From Myxococcota bacterium (GTDB lineage: Bacteria; Myxococcota_A; UBA9160; UBA4427), in the NCBI GenBank assembly GCA_041389495.1, contig JAWKRT010000005.1, positions 62,001-126,000 of the forward strand: a stretch of DNA of 64,000 nt, given 5' to 3'. A model generated the notes under the pieces. That model made no database searches and was not told the origin of the DNA. It saw only the letters and a program-made list of their open reading frames with translations. The number at the start of each line of letters is the position of its first letter. Within the stretch, counting starts at the first letter, position 1. A program made the translations under genes and the position numbers. Positions 49,809 to 57,721 of the stretch are shown piece by piece.

Positions 49809-50470
49809 GCGGCGGCGCGCGCGGCGCGCCGCGCGTGCTCCCGACGCGGGCGGAGATCGCGCGAGCACCGTCGCGCCTGCTCAAGCGCGGCCGCGGCGCG
49901 AAGCCCGACGTGCTCGCGGTGGCGATCGCGGGCGAGACCCTCGTCGTGAAGGACTACGCGCCGCGCGCGGCATGGGTGCGCCGGCTCGTCGCTCCGCGCG
50001 TGCTCGCGCGCGAGGAGCGCGTCCACCGCGCCCTCGCTCCGCACGCGGCGGTGCCGGCGTGTCTGGGCCGCGTCGACGCGCTCGCGCTCGCGTTCGAGTA
50101 CCGGCCGGGCGAGCCGCTGTCGCGCGCGCTCGCGCAGAGGCTCGGTGCCGATGCGAGCGCGCGCCTGCTCGAGCGCCTCGCCGACGCCGTCGCGCGCATG
50201 CACGCGCTCGGCGTCGTCCATCTCGACCTCCGCCACCGCGACAACGTGCTCTGCGATTCCGACGGGTGCCCCGTCCTCGTCGACTTCGCCTTCGCGATGT
50301 GCTTCCGGCCGGGGAGCTTCTGGTACCGCTGGTACCGACCGACCGTGCTCGTCTACGACGAGTACGCGATCGCCAAGTGGCGCGACCGCCTGCGGGAGGG
50401 AGCGCCACCGCGCCGGCGGAGCGCCTTCGGGCGGTGGCGGTCGCGGCGGCGCCGCGACCGCGGGCGCTAG
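49805..50470 (+). CDS. small RIO/LPS-kinase-like protein
   Basis: A 221-residue minimal kinase-like protein. A Lys in the strand ETLVVKDYAPRAAWVR fits the ATP lysine. The catalytic loop HLDLRHRDNVLC has Asp and Asn, and the metal Asp is in VLVDFAFAMCF. Size and motifs are like lipopolysaccharide core kinases (WaaP/Kdo kinase) and RIO/Bud32 kinases. It is basic at the C terminus (RRRSAFGRWRSRRRRDRG). It is coupled to the lipid-type methyltransferase, so a glycolipid or LPS target is plausible. It converges with, and overlaps by 4 bases, the exonuclease gene. Confidence 0.75.
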   Translation: MSGGARGAPRVLPTRAEIARAPSRLLKRGRGAKPDVLAVAIAGETLVVKDYAPRAAWVRRLVAPRVLAREERVHRALAPHAAVPACLGRVDALALAFEYRPGEPLSRALAQRLGADASARLLERLADAVARMHALGVVHLDLRHRDNVLCDSDGCPVLVDFAFAMCFRPGSFWYRWYRPTVLVYDEYAIAKWRDRLREGAPPRRRSAFGRWRSRRRRDRGR

Positions 50471-51129
50471 TCGCTCGCGGCCGCGGGCCCGGGCTCGGCC
50501 GTCGGTGCGCGCACGCCGAGCGCCCCGACGTAGTGCCGGAACGTCTCGAGCGTGAGTCGCGCATCGTCGAGTGCGCGGTGCGGCACGGGGCCGTCGATCA
50601 GTCCGGCCGTGGTCGCCGCCTGGCGCAGCGACAGCGCGGGCACCTTCTCGCCCGCGACGAGCGACCAGGCGTAGAAGAGCGACGCCAGGTCGATCACGTG
50701 ATAGTCGAACGGCGACGCGACTTCACAGGCCGCGAATGCGCGCTCGAGGAACATCACGTCCATGCGCACGTTCTGCCCGGCCGGGACGACCTTGCGAGCG
50801 TCCGGGTCGCCGGGCAGCGCGGCGCACATCGCGACGATCTCGCCGAGCGCCTGGCGCACGGGGACGGCGTCGGCCCAGAGCGCCTCGTCGTAGCCGAAGA
50901 TCTCGCGGGCGCTCGCGGTCGAGCGCTCCATGCGGAAGCGGACCCGCCAGTGGCCGCACGCGAGCTCGGCCAGGCGGTAGTCCGTCAGGACGACGGCGAT
51001 CTCGGTGATGTCGTGGGCGTCGGGGTCGAGGCCCCCGAACTCGCAGTCGAGCCAGGCAAAGGCGAAATCCGCCACGTCGGTCTCCGGGCGCCGGCCGCGG
51101 GCGACGGCGCTCGGCGGGGCGCGAGGCAC
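50467..51129 (-). CDS. DEDDh-family 3'-5' exonuclease
   Basis: A 220-residue nuclease of the DnaQ/oligoribonuclease superfamily. Exo I is WLDCEFGGLDP (Asp and Glu), Exo II is in GQNVRMDVMFLERA (Asp), and Exo III is HRALDDARLTLE (His and Asp), giving the DEDDh set. Length and the NVRMD context fit stand-alone exonucleases related to oligoribonuclease or RNase T; the substrate is not determined. It lies just downstream of tRNA-Glu on the same strand, so tRNA 3'-end processing is an attractive but unproven idea. Confidence 0.85.
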   Translation of the reverse strand: MPRAPPSAVARGRRPETDVADFAFAWLDCEFGGLDPDAHDITEIAVVLTDYRLAELACGHWRVRFRMERSTASAREIFGYDEALWADAVPVRQALGEIVAMCAALPGDPDARKVVPAGQNVRMDVMFLERAFAACEVASPFDYHVIDLASLFYAWSLVAGEKVPALSLRQAATTAGLIDGPVPHRALDDARLTLETFRHYVGALGVRAPTAEPGPAAASD

Positions 51130-51155
51130 GGGTCGACGCGCGAGGAAGGGTGGAG

Positions 51156-51231
51156 TGGTGCTCCCAACGGGACTCGAACCCGTGTTTGAGCCTTGAGAGG
51201 GCCCCGTCCTAGGCCGCTAGACGATGGGAGC
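51156..51231 (-). tRNA. tRNA-Glu(CTC)
   Basis: A complete cloverleaf on the minus strand. The acceptor stem GCTCCCA/TGGGAGC is perfect. The D arm has GTCTAG...GGAC. The anticodon loop is CTCTCAA with anticodon CTC, and the T arm is CGGGT-TCGAGTC-CCG. The discriminator is A, and CCA is encoded. The sequence closely follows bacterial tRNA-Glu. Confidence 0.95.
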
Positions 51232-51373
51232 ACGCAAGAGAGGGCGGCAACCTACGGGTGACGCTCGGGGCTGTCAACGGCCGGCGCGCATTCGGCGCGG
51301 GCCCGCGCGCGCTCGGTTCCAGCGACGTCGATGCGCGCCCGCGTGAGGGGGCGCTGCCGCAGTCCGGCTCCGC

Positions 51374-51392
51374 GGTGACGAGGATCGTCACC
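51374..51392. promoter_or_regulatory. inverted repeat, candidate activator site for pilA
   Basis: GGTGACGA-GGA-TCGTCACC is a perfect 8-bp inverted repeat, about 150 bp upstream of the -12 element. This position is usual for enhancer sites of PilR/NtrC-type activators. Confidence 0.5.
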
Positions 51393-51516
51393 CCTTCGAG
51401 CCGCGTGTTCAGCTCGGCTGCACCCGACCTACCACCGGCAACGCGCCGAGATTCCCGAGTGCTGGCTCAAGTTCGCGTCGCATCGCTGCCGATGACCTAC
51501 GCCGCCTCCTGTCGCT

Positions 51517-51532
51517 TGGCACGAGCGTTGCT
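51517..51532 (+). promoter_or_regulatory. sigma-54 promoter of pilA
   Basis: TGGCAC, GAGCG, TTGCT: exact consensus and spacing, about 90 bp before the pilin ATG. Pilin genes of Pseudomonas, Myxococcus and Geobacter are known to use sigma-54, so both sequence and context agree. Confidence 0.88.
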
Positions 51533-51621
51533 CAACGTGCCGTGTGACGGATGAACGTTGAGGGTCGCAGCCCAAGGTCGGGTCCAAGGCCCCAACCATC
51601 GAACGACAAGGTGCTTCACCC

Positions 51622-52149
51622 ATGAAGAAGACCCTCCGCAGCCGCAAGGGCGGCTTCACGCTCATCGAGCTGATGATCGTGGTCGCCATCATCGGAATCC
51701 TCGCGGCGATCGCGATTCCGAACTTCCTCCGCTTCCAGCTCAAGTCGAAGACCTCCGAAGGCAAGGTGAACCTCGCCGCGATCCGCACGGCCGAGGAGGC
51801 GTACCTCGCCGAGTTCGGCGCGTACGTCGCCGACGTCCAGTCGCCGGCCGCCGCGCCGACGACGACCAAGCAGGCCTGGCCGAACCCGGCTCCGGTGGGC
51901 TTCGACACGATCGGCTGGGCGCCCGAGGGCGACGTGTACTTCGTGTACGCGGTCGCGATCGGTGCGGCGCCGCTGCAGTACACGGCCGACGCGATGGCCG
52001 ACCTCGACGGCGACGCCGCGACGCAGATCTGGGCCTACGGCTCGGCTCCGGCGGGTGGTGCGGCGATTGCCGGCCCGCAGGGCTGCACGCCGGCACCGGC
52101 GAACTCGGTGGTCGGCTGCTCGGTCGGCGCCGGTAACTCGGTGTTCTAG
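51622..52149 (+). CDS. pilA: type IV pilin, major pilin candidate
   Basis: A 175-residue prepilin. The leader MKKTLRSRKGG is cleaved after Gly11 before FTLIELMIVVAIIGILAAIA, with the conserved Glu at mature position 5. The mature protein has the N-terminal hydrophobic helix, an amphipathic part (KTSEGKVNLAAIRTAEEAY) and a variable globular part. Two Cys near the end (QGCTPAP and VVGCSVG) may form the D-loop disulfide. The sigma-54 promoter directly upstream and the hairpin directly downstream suggest that it is the highly expressed major pilin. A second pilin gene follows. Confidence 0.94.
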   Translation: MKKTLRSRKGGFTLIELMIVVAIIGILAAIAIPNFLRFQLKSKTSEGKVNLAAIRTAEEAYLAEFGAYVADVQSPAAAPTTTKQAWPNPAPVGFDTIGWAPEGDVYFVYAVAIGAAPLQYTADAMADLDGDAATQIWAYGSAPAGGAAIAGPQGCTPAPANSVVGCSVGAGNSVF

Positions 52150-52166
52150 TCCGACCGTCCGATTGC

Positions 52167-52196
52167 GAGGGGGGCCGGGCTCGCTCGGCCCCCCTC
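52167..52196 (+). terminator. strong hairpin between the two pilin genes
   Basis: An 11-bp perfect stem GAGGGGGGCCG / CGGCCCCCCTC with an 8-nt loop lies 17 nt after the pilA stop, followed by CTCCTTCC. It probably terminates most pilA transcripts, letting only part continue into the accessory genes. Confidence 0.65.
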
Positions 52197-52262
52197 CTTC
52201 CTCCCCGCGAGCGCGCCGCGCGCCGCACCGACGAACGAACCGACGAGACGGGAACCAAGACG

Positions 52263-52865
52263 ATGGACCGGCACAACGAGCGACGAAGCGGCTTCACCCT
52301 GATCGAGCTCATGATCGTGGTCGCGATCATCGGTCTGCTCGCCGCGATCGCGATCCCCTCGTTCCGCAACTACCAGTTCAACGCGAAGCGCACCGAAGCC
52401 TTCGCGAATCTCGCCTCCCTCGCCAAGTCCGAGGTGGCCTTCTTCTCCGAGTTCGGCGCCTACATCGGTGTCCCCGTCGCCGAGCCCGGGTTCACGCTCG
52501 GGAGCCCGCCCGGCCCGGTCAAGCGCAACGTCGCACCGGTCCAGGCCGCGTTCGGCGCGGTGGGATGGTCGCCCGACGGCGACGTCTACTACGAGTACGA
52601 GGCCGTCACGACGGGCTCGTACAACGGCGCGGACTGGGGCGGCTGCCCCTGCCCGACGTGCCTCACGCTCACGGCGTTCGGCGACGTCGACGGCAAGAAC
52701 GGAGTCGGCGCCGTCATCTACGTCTCGCCCGACGCGACCGGAGCCGTGTCGTGCACGTCGGCGATCGGCGGCCTCGCGGCACCGATCGATCCCGCCACGG
52801 GCCTGCCCGTCTACAACCAGGTTCGCGCGTATCCCAAGACGCCGGGCGTCGCGGACGCGTACTGA
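52263..52865 (+). CDS. second type IV pilin-like protein
   Basis: A 200-residue prepilin with leader MDRHNERRSG cleaved before FTLIELMIVVAIIGLLAAIA (Glu5 present). It is clearly homologous to the first pilin: both share EFGAY, then a Gly-Trp-x-Pro-(Glu/Asp)-Gly-Asp-Val-Tyr core. It differs in having a longer globular domain with four or more Cys (GGCPCPTCLTL and AVSCTSA) and an Asp/Gly-rich loop (DVDGKNGVG). It may be a minor or alternative pilin, perhaps at the tip; the Asp-rich loop could bind calcium (inference). It lies between pilA and the PilG-like gene. Confidence 0.92.
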   Translation: MDRHNERRSGFTLIELMIVVAIIGLLAAIAIPSFRNYQFNAKRTEAFANLASLAKSEVAFFSEFGAYIGVPVAEPGFTLGSPPGPVKRNVAPVQAAFGAVGWSPDGDVYYEYEAVTTGSYNGADWGGCPCPTCLTLTAFGDVDGKNGVGAVIYVSPDATGAVSCTSAIGGLAAPIDPATGLPVYNQVRAYPKTPGVADAY

Positions 52866-52931
52866 GGAGGGAGTGGCGTCGCGCGCGACGCCGCCTCGGA
52901 TCCTGCGCCAACGATTTCGGGGGGAATCGTC

Positions 52932-53879
52932 GTGCTGGCCACGGCCGCGAAGCTCATCGTCGCTGCCGCTCTCGTCGTCGCGACACACCAGGTCCACGAG
53001 CGGCTGCCGGCCCGGCTGCCGAGCGATCTCGGTGAGGAGTTCGTGCCGAGGCCGAGCGTCGCCAAGCTCGCCTCGCTCGGCTTCGACGCGGCGCTCGCCG
53101 ACTACTACTGGCTGCGCGCAGTCCAGATCGTCGGCGGCGAGAACGGAGACGTCGGCCGCCACGCGCGCCTGATCGGGCGCATGGTCGACGTCGTCACGAC
53201 CCTCGATCCGTGGGTCGACCACCCGTACCGCTTCGCCGCGGTCTGGCTCACCGACAGCCCCGAGAGCGTGCGGAAGGCGAACGACCTGCTCCGACGCGGC
53301 ATCGAGCACCACCCCGACGAGTGGCGCAACCGCTTCTACCTCGGCTTCAACCTCTACTTCTACCTCGGCGAGAACGGCGCGGCGGCCGACGTGCTCGAGG
53401 AGACGATGGCGCTCGACGGCGCGCCCGCCTACCTGCCGCGTCTCGTGGCGCGGCTCCGCTCGCACGCCGACGACCTCGACACCGCCGCGCTCTTCCTGAT
53501 CGAGCTCGCGAAGAACGAGCCCGACGAAGGACGCCGCGCGAACTACTACGACGCGCTCGACGAGATCGAGGTCGAACGCCGCGCACGCCGGCTCGACGAC
53601 GCGCGCGCTCGCTTCCGCGAGCGCACGGGCCGCGACATCGAGCGCGTCGAAGAGCTCGTCGCCGGGCCGGACCGCGTGCTGCCGCAGCTCCCGAGCCCCG
53701 TGCCGTCGTCGGTGCCAGAGGCGCTCCGCCGCAATGCGCACTGGCGCGTCGACCGGGACCAGGATCGGATCGTCTCGACGTTCTACGAGCGCCGCTACGC
53801 GCTGTCGTTCCACGAGCGCGAGGCGAGGCGGCGAGACGAGTGGCTGGGAGAGAAGGCGCGCGGAGGGAACCGACTGTGA
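52932..53879 (+). CDS. membrane-anchored TPR-like pilus accessory protein (PilG position)
   Basis: A 315-residue protein with one N-terminal hydrophobic helix (LIVAAALVVATHQV) and a soluble, helical, TPR-like body (DALADYYWLRAVQIVGG-like segments, DLLRRGIEHHPDEWRNRFYL, GAAADVLEETMALDG). In Myxococcus the gene between pilA and the ABC genes pilHI is pilG, an accessory protein needed for pilus export. Position and size fit, but I am calling it by synteny, not by a motif. The start is GTG; its stop overlaps the ABC ATPase start. Confidence 0.65.
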   Translation: MLATAAKLIVAAALVVATHQVHERLPARLPSDLGEEFVPRPSVAKLASLGFDAALADYYWLRAVQIVGGENGDVGRHARLIGRMVDVVTTLDPWVDHPYRFAAVWLTDSPESVRKANDLLRRGIEHHPDEWRNRFYLGFNLYFYLGENGAAADVLEETMALDGAPAYLPRLVARLRSHADDLDTAALFLIELAKNEPDEGRRANYYDALDEIEVERRARRLDDARARFRERTGRDIERVEELVAGPDRVLPQLPSPVPSSVPEALRRNAHWRVDRDQDRIVSTFYERRYALSFHEREARRRDEWLGEKARGGNRL

Positions 53880-54865
53880 CGCGGGAAGCGGAAGAGCACG
53901 TCGTCGTCGTCGAGAACGTGACGAAGGACGTGCGGCCCGGGCTGGGACTGCGACGGAAGCGGATCCTCCACGACGTCTCCTTCACCGTGCAGCGAGGCGA
54001 GATCTTCGGGTTCGTCGGGCCGAACGGCGCGGGGAAGACGACGACGCTCAAGGTGCTCATGGGGTTGATCCGCGCGACGAGCGGGCGCGCGCGCATCCTC
54101 GGCCACGAGGTGGGAGCGACCGCGTTCCGTCGCGAGATCGGCTTCCTGCCCGAGCACCCGACCTTCTACGACTACCTCACGGGCCGCGAGATCCTGCACT
54201 TCTACGCAAAGCTCTCCGGACTCTCCGCCGCCGAGCGCGACGCGCGCGTCGCGCTGCTGCTCGACTGGGTCGGTCTCGCGCGCGCGGCCGACGACCGGCT
54301 GCGCACGTACTCGAAGGGCATGGTGCAGCGCGTCGGCATCGCGCAGGCGCTCGTCCACGACCCGAGCGTCGTCTTCCTCGACGAGCCGATGAGCGGCCTC
54401 GACCCGATCGGTCGCAAGGAGATCCGCGACCTCGTCCTGCGCCTGCGCGAGGAGGGCAAGACCGTCTTCATGAACACGCACATCCTCTCGGACATGGAGA
54501 TGGTGTGCGACCGGGTCGCGATCATCATCGGCGGCCGCATCCGCTACCAGGGCCGGATCGAGGAGTACCTGCGCACCGACGAGCACGAGGTCGACGTCGC
54601 GCTGACGGGCGTGTCGCCCGACCTCGCCGCCGCGCTCGAGGAGGCGTTCGAGGTCGAGCTGCGCGGCGTGCGCGAGCGCATCGAGCTGCGCGTGCCCGAG
54701 AAGGCGACCGAGCGGCTGCTGCGCCTCGCGATGGATGCGGGCGCTCGCATCGTCTCCGTGCAGCCCCACCGACCGTCGCTCGAGAGCGTGTTCCTCACCG
54801 CCGTGCGCGACGCCGAGCGCGGTGCGGTCGCCGCATCCGCGCTGCAGCAGGAGGAGACGCGATGA
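53876..54865 (+). CDS. pilH: ABC transporter ATP-binding protein, PilH-like
   Basis: A 329-residue ABC ATPase with Walker A GPNGAGKTTT, Q-loop region GFLPEHPTFYDYLTGRE, signature YSKGMVQRVGIAQAL, Walker B VVFLDEPMSGLDP and the H-loop His in NTHILSDME. A C-terminal about 90-residue extension is typical of the ABC-2/NodI-like class. The GTG start overlaps the previous stop and the stop overlaps the permease start. By synteny with Myxococcus (pilG-pilH-pilI-pilD) it should power PilI. The substrate of this pilus-associated transporter is unknown. Confidence 0.85.
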   Translation: MTREAEEHVVVVENVTKDVRPGLGLRRKRILHDVSFTVQRGEIFGFVGPNGAGKTTTLKVLMGLIRATSGRARILGHEVGATAFRREIGFLPEHPTFYDYLTGREILHFYAKLSGLSAAERDARVALLLDWVGLARAADDRLRTYSKGMVQRVGIAQALVHDPSVVFLDEPMSGLDPIGRKEIRDLVLRLREEGKTVFMNTHILSDMEMVCDRVAIIIGGRIRYQGRIEEYLRTDEHEVDVALTGVSPDLAAALEEAFEVELRGVRERIELRVPEKATERLLRLAMDAGARIVSVQPHRPSLESVFLTAVRDAERGAVAASALQQEETR

Positions 54866-55635
54866 GCCCGATGCGCATCGCCACGATCGCCCACAACACG
54901 ATCCGCGAAGCGGTCCGCCACAAGCTCCTCTACGCGGTGCTCGTCGTCTCGGTGCTGATGATCTTCGCGAGCGTGCTGATCTCGACGCTGTCCTACGTCG
55001 AGGGTACGCGCATCATGCAGGACTTCGGATTCGCGGCGATCCGCATCTTCAGCGCGGCGACGGCGGTGTTCATCGGGATCAACCTGCTGCACAGCGAGGT
55101 CGACCGTCGGACGATCTACACGATCCTCTCGAAGCCGATCTCGCGCGTCGAGTTCCTGCTCGGCAAGTACGCGGGCCTCGTCCTCACGACGTGGCTGATG
55201 CTCGCCGCGCTCGGAGCGATCTTCCTCGGCGTGTCGCTGCTCGCGGGCGCGCCCGTGCACGCCGGGCACGCCGCCGCGATGTGGCTCATCGCCGTGGAGC
55301 TCACGATCGTGGTCGCGATCGCGACGTTCTTCTCGTCGATCACGACCCCGATGCTCGCTGCGCTGTTCACGTCCGGCCTCTACGTCGCCGGCCATCTGAC
55401 GCAGAACCTCTACCACCTCGCGATGGCCTCGGACGACGCGGGCGTGCAGCGCATGGCCGTGTGGATCTACCGCGTGCTGCCCGACCTCGAGCTCTACAAC
55501 CTGACGGTGCAGGCCGTGCACGGGCTCGCGATTCCGGCGGGCGAGATCTGGCTGCCCGTGGCCTACGCGGCGCTCTACACCGCGATCCTGCTGATGGCGG
55601 CAAGTGCGCTCTTCGCGCGCCGCGACCTGCGCTGA
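54862..55635 (+). CDS. pilI: ABC-2 type permease, PilI-like
   Basis: A 257-residue integral membrane protein with about six transmembrane helices, starting NTIREAVRHKLLYAVLVVSV. It also has SEVDRRTIYTILSKPISRVE (a coupling-type segment between helices) and a C-terminal LLMAASALFARRDLR. It is an ABC-2/GldA-partner type permease that pairs with the upstream ATPase. The 4-nt overlap with that gene implies 1:1 translation. The PilI assignment rests on gene order. Confidence 0.82.
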   Translation: MSPMRIATIAHNTIREAVRHKLLYAVLVVSVLMIFASVLISTLSYVEGTRIMQDFGFAAIRIFSAATAVFIGINLLHSEVDRRTIYTILSKPISRVEFLLGKYAGLVLTTWLMLAALGAIFLGVSLLAGAPVHAGHAAAMWLIAVELTIVVAIATFFSSITTPMLAALFTSGLYVAGHLTQNLYHLAMASDDAGVQRMAVWIYRVLPDLELYNLTVQAVHGLAIPAGEIWLPVAYAALYTAILLMAASALFARRDLR

Positions 55636-55706
55636 ACGTCGCGCGCGCGTCTGCGCGCGCGGCTATGGTCTCGCGCGGCGCGCGGCGCGCGCGAGGGGAG
55701 GGCGCG

Positions 55707-56600
55707 ATGGGCGGTGCGGCGGAGTCGCTCGGCGGCGCTGCAGAGGTGCTGCTTCCGTGGCTCGCGGGCGTGTCGTTCGTCCTCGGCCTGCTGATCGGCT
55801 CCTTCCTCAACGTCGTCATCCACCGGCTGCCGCTCGGCGAGTCCATCGTGTCGCCGGGCTCGCGCTGCCCGCGCTGCGAGCGCGCGATCCGGCCGTGGGA
55901 GAACGTGCCGGTCCTGTCGTACGTCGCGCTGCGCGGGCGGTGTCGCGGCTGCGGCGTGCGCATCTCGCCGCGCTATCCCGCGATCGAGCTGCTGACGGGC
56001 CTCCTCTTCCTCGCGATCGCGCTCGAGTTCGGTGCGTCCGTCTGGACTCCGGTGTTCATGGCCTTCGCGGCGGCGGTCGTCGCCGCGGGCGCGATCGACG
56101 TCGACCACCAGATCATCCCGGACGAGATCTCGCTCGGCGGCCTCGCGGTCGGGCTCGTCGCGGTGCCGCTCGCGGCGATGGCCGACGGAGCGGCGCTCGC
56201 CGACGCGGTCGCGCACTCGTTCGTCGGCGCGCTCGTCGGCGGCGGCACGCTCTGGGTGGTCGGGTTCGCGCACGCGCGCGTCTCGGTCGCGCTCGGCCGC
56301 GAATTCGAGCACTGGCCGGGCGAGGGCGAGTCGCTCCCGACGCCGTCGTCGCTCGACTACTGGACCTGGTTCCCGGGCCTCGGGTTCGGCGACGTGAAGC
56401 TGCTGGCGATGGTCGGTGCGTTCCTCGGGCCGCTCGGCGTGATGACGACGATCGTGATGGCGTCGGTCGCCGGGCTCGCGCTCGGCCTCGGCTGGGCGCT
56501 CGTGACCCGGAGCTTCGCGAGCCCGTTCGGGTTCGCGCCCGCGATCGCCGCGGGGGCGCTCCTCGCGCTGCTCGCTCCGCCCGCCCTCCGGCTCTTCTGA
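55707..56600 (+). CDS. pilD: prepilin peptidase (leader peptidase/N-methyltransferase)
   Basis: Cleaves prepilin leaders after Gly and N-methylates the new N terminus. The 297-residue membrane protein has an N-terminal domain with a Cys tetrad in CPRCERAI and GRCRGCG. The catalytic aspartates are in AIDVDHQIIPDEI and FGDVKLLAM. There are several transmembrane helices. ATG 55707 has GAGGGGAGGG upstream; an in-frame ATG at 55665 is possible. It is last in the pilus cluster, with substrates pilA and the second pilin encoded just upstream. The assembly genes pilB, pilT, pilC, pilM-Q and pilSR are not in the window. Confidence 0.94.
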   Translation: MGGAAESLGGAAEVLLPWLAGVSFVLGLLIGSFLNVVIHRLPLGESIVSPGSRCPRCERAIRPWENVPVLSYVALRGRCRGCGVRISPRYPAIELLTGLLFLAIALEFGASVWTPVFMAFAAAVVAAGAIDVDHQIIPDEISLGGLAVGLVAVPLAAMADGAALADAVAHSFVGALVGGGTLWVVGFAHARVSVALGREFEHWPGEGESLPTPSSLDYWTWFPGLGFGDVKLLAMVGAFLGPLGVMTTIVMASVAGLALGLGWALVTRSFASPFGFAPAIAAGALLALLAPPALRLF

Positions 56601-56630
56601 CGGCGCGCCGCGTCGCGCGGCCGCGGGTCG

Positions 56631-57434
56631 CTAGGCGGCGCTCGCCCGGTGCAGGCGCACGTGGAGTGCGCCGCTCGCGTCGACGACGATCGGCCCGCGC
56701 GGAGCGAGGCCGGCCCCGCGCGCGAGCGCGGCGAGCGAGCGCGGCCCGAAGGCGTTGACGTGCTCGAGCGGACGCAGCGCGTCGTCACTCGGCATCCAGT
56801 AGGCGCGTGCCGCGGCGTCGACCGCGCTCCGCCCGTCGGGCACGCGCACCGAGGCCGTCGCGTGCGGTGCGAGCGCGCGCGCGACGGCGCCGAGCATGGC
56901 GAGGGGGTCGACGGCGTGCTCGAGGACGCCGTCGCAGCGCGCCCACGCGAAGCTCGCCGCATCGAGCTCGCGCGCGTCCGCGACCGCCTCGAAGCCGAGC
57001 TCCGCGAGATGCTTGCGGCGGCGCTCGCAGAGCTCGACGGCCACGGGTGCGAAGCCGCGCGCGCGCGCGTCGAGGCAGAAGGCGCCGTCGCCCGCGCCGA
57101 CGTCGAGGACGCGCGCGCCGGGCCGAAGGGCCGCGAGCGCGCGCTCGTCGTCGAACGCGGTGCGCGGGTCCGCGGCCGGCGCGTCGGCCGCGGCGTCGTA
57201 GAGCCGCTCGAGGCCCGGGGGCGTCAGCACGAAGCGCTGGAAGGCGAGCCCGCACACGTCGCAGCGATCGATCGCATGGCGTCGGCCGGCGAGCTCGCGC
57301 GCGCGCACGCGGCCCCGGTAGTGCGCGTCGACGAAGCGGCGGACGCTCGGGTGCTCGAACGGCACGGAGCGCAGCGCCGATACCGCGCCGGCTCCGCACA
57401 CCGGACAGCGTTCGCGCTCGGCCATCGACGCCAC
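56631..57434 (-). CDS. SAM-dependent methyltransferase with N-terminal zinc-like motif
   Basis: A 267-residue class I methyltransferase. The N terminus has four cysteines in CPVCGAG and CDVCG that suggest a zinc ribbon. The SAM motif is VLDVGAGDGAFCLDARARG, with post-motif VAVELCERR and a DGVLEHAVDP segment, as in the group with the Asp-Xaa-Val-Leu-Glu-His pattern. These resemble methyltransferases of polysaccharide or LPS pathways and some glycosylation clusters. The target is unknown. It is a single gene convergent with pilD. Confidence 0.8.
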   Translation of the reverse strand: MASMAERERCPVCGAGAVSALRSVPFEHPSVRRFVDAHYRGRVRARELAGRRHAIDRCDVCGLAFQRFVLTPPGLERLYDAAADAPAADPRTAFDDERALAALRPGARVLDVGAGDGAFCLDARARGFAPVAVELCERRRKHLAELGFEAVADARELDAASFAWARCDGVLEHAVDPLAMLGAVARALAPHATASVRVPDGRSAVDAAARAYWMPSDDALRPLEHVNAFGPRSLAALARGAGLAPRGPIVVDASGALHVRLHRASAA

Positions 57435-57588
57435 GCCCGTCCTCCGGAGCGCGCCGTTCCCGTGCCGCGGTGCGGCGGCGACGCGCCCGGCACCGATCGG
57501 TCGCCCGCGCGCGCGACTCGAGGCGCGCGGGCCCGCGCGCGCGCTTTACGAGCCCGAACGGGTCGCCTACGCTGCGCGCCGCTCGTGG

Positions 57589-57662
57589 TCCCCGGTCGTC
57601 TAACGGCAGGACAGCGGACTCTGAATCCGTCAATGAAGGTTCAAATCCTTCCCGGGGATCCA
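57589..57662 (+). tRNA. tRNA-Gln(CTG)
   Basis: A complete cloverleaf. The acceptor stem TCCCCGG/CCGGGGA is perfect. The D arm is GTCTAAC...GGAC. The anticodon loop is CTCTGAA with anticodon CTG, and the T arm is GAAGG-TTCAAAT-CCTTC. CCA is encoded. The first pair U1-A72 is typical of bacterial tRNA-Gln, but the discriminator reads U rather than the usual G. It lies next to gltX. Confidence 0.92.
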
Positions 57663-57721
57663 GCGCGAGCGCCTCGCCCTCGCCATCCCGGACGGGCTCG
57701 GCGCGCTGCATCGGCGGCGCC

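Larger units (their letters stand above)
51232..51621 (+). other. 390-bp regulatory region upstream of pilA
   Basis: No gene is evident between tRNA-Glu and the pilin. The region holds an inverted repeat at 51374-51392 and a perfect sigma-54 promoter at 51517-51532. The leader after the expected start site is about 78 nt. It has AAGGTG before the ATG and no riboswitch I recognise. Confidence 0.65.
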
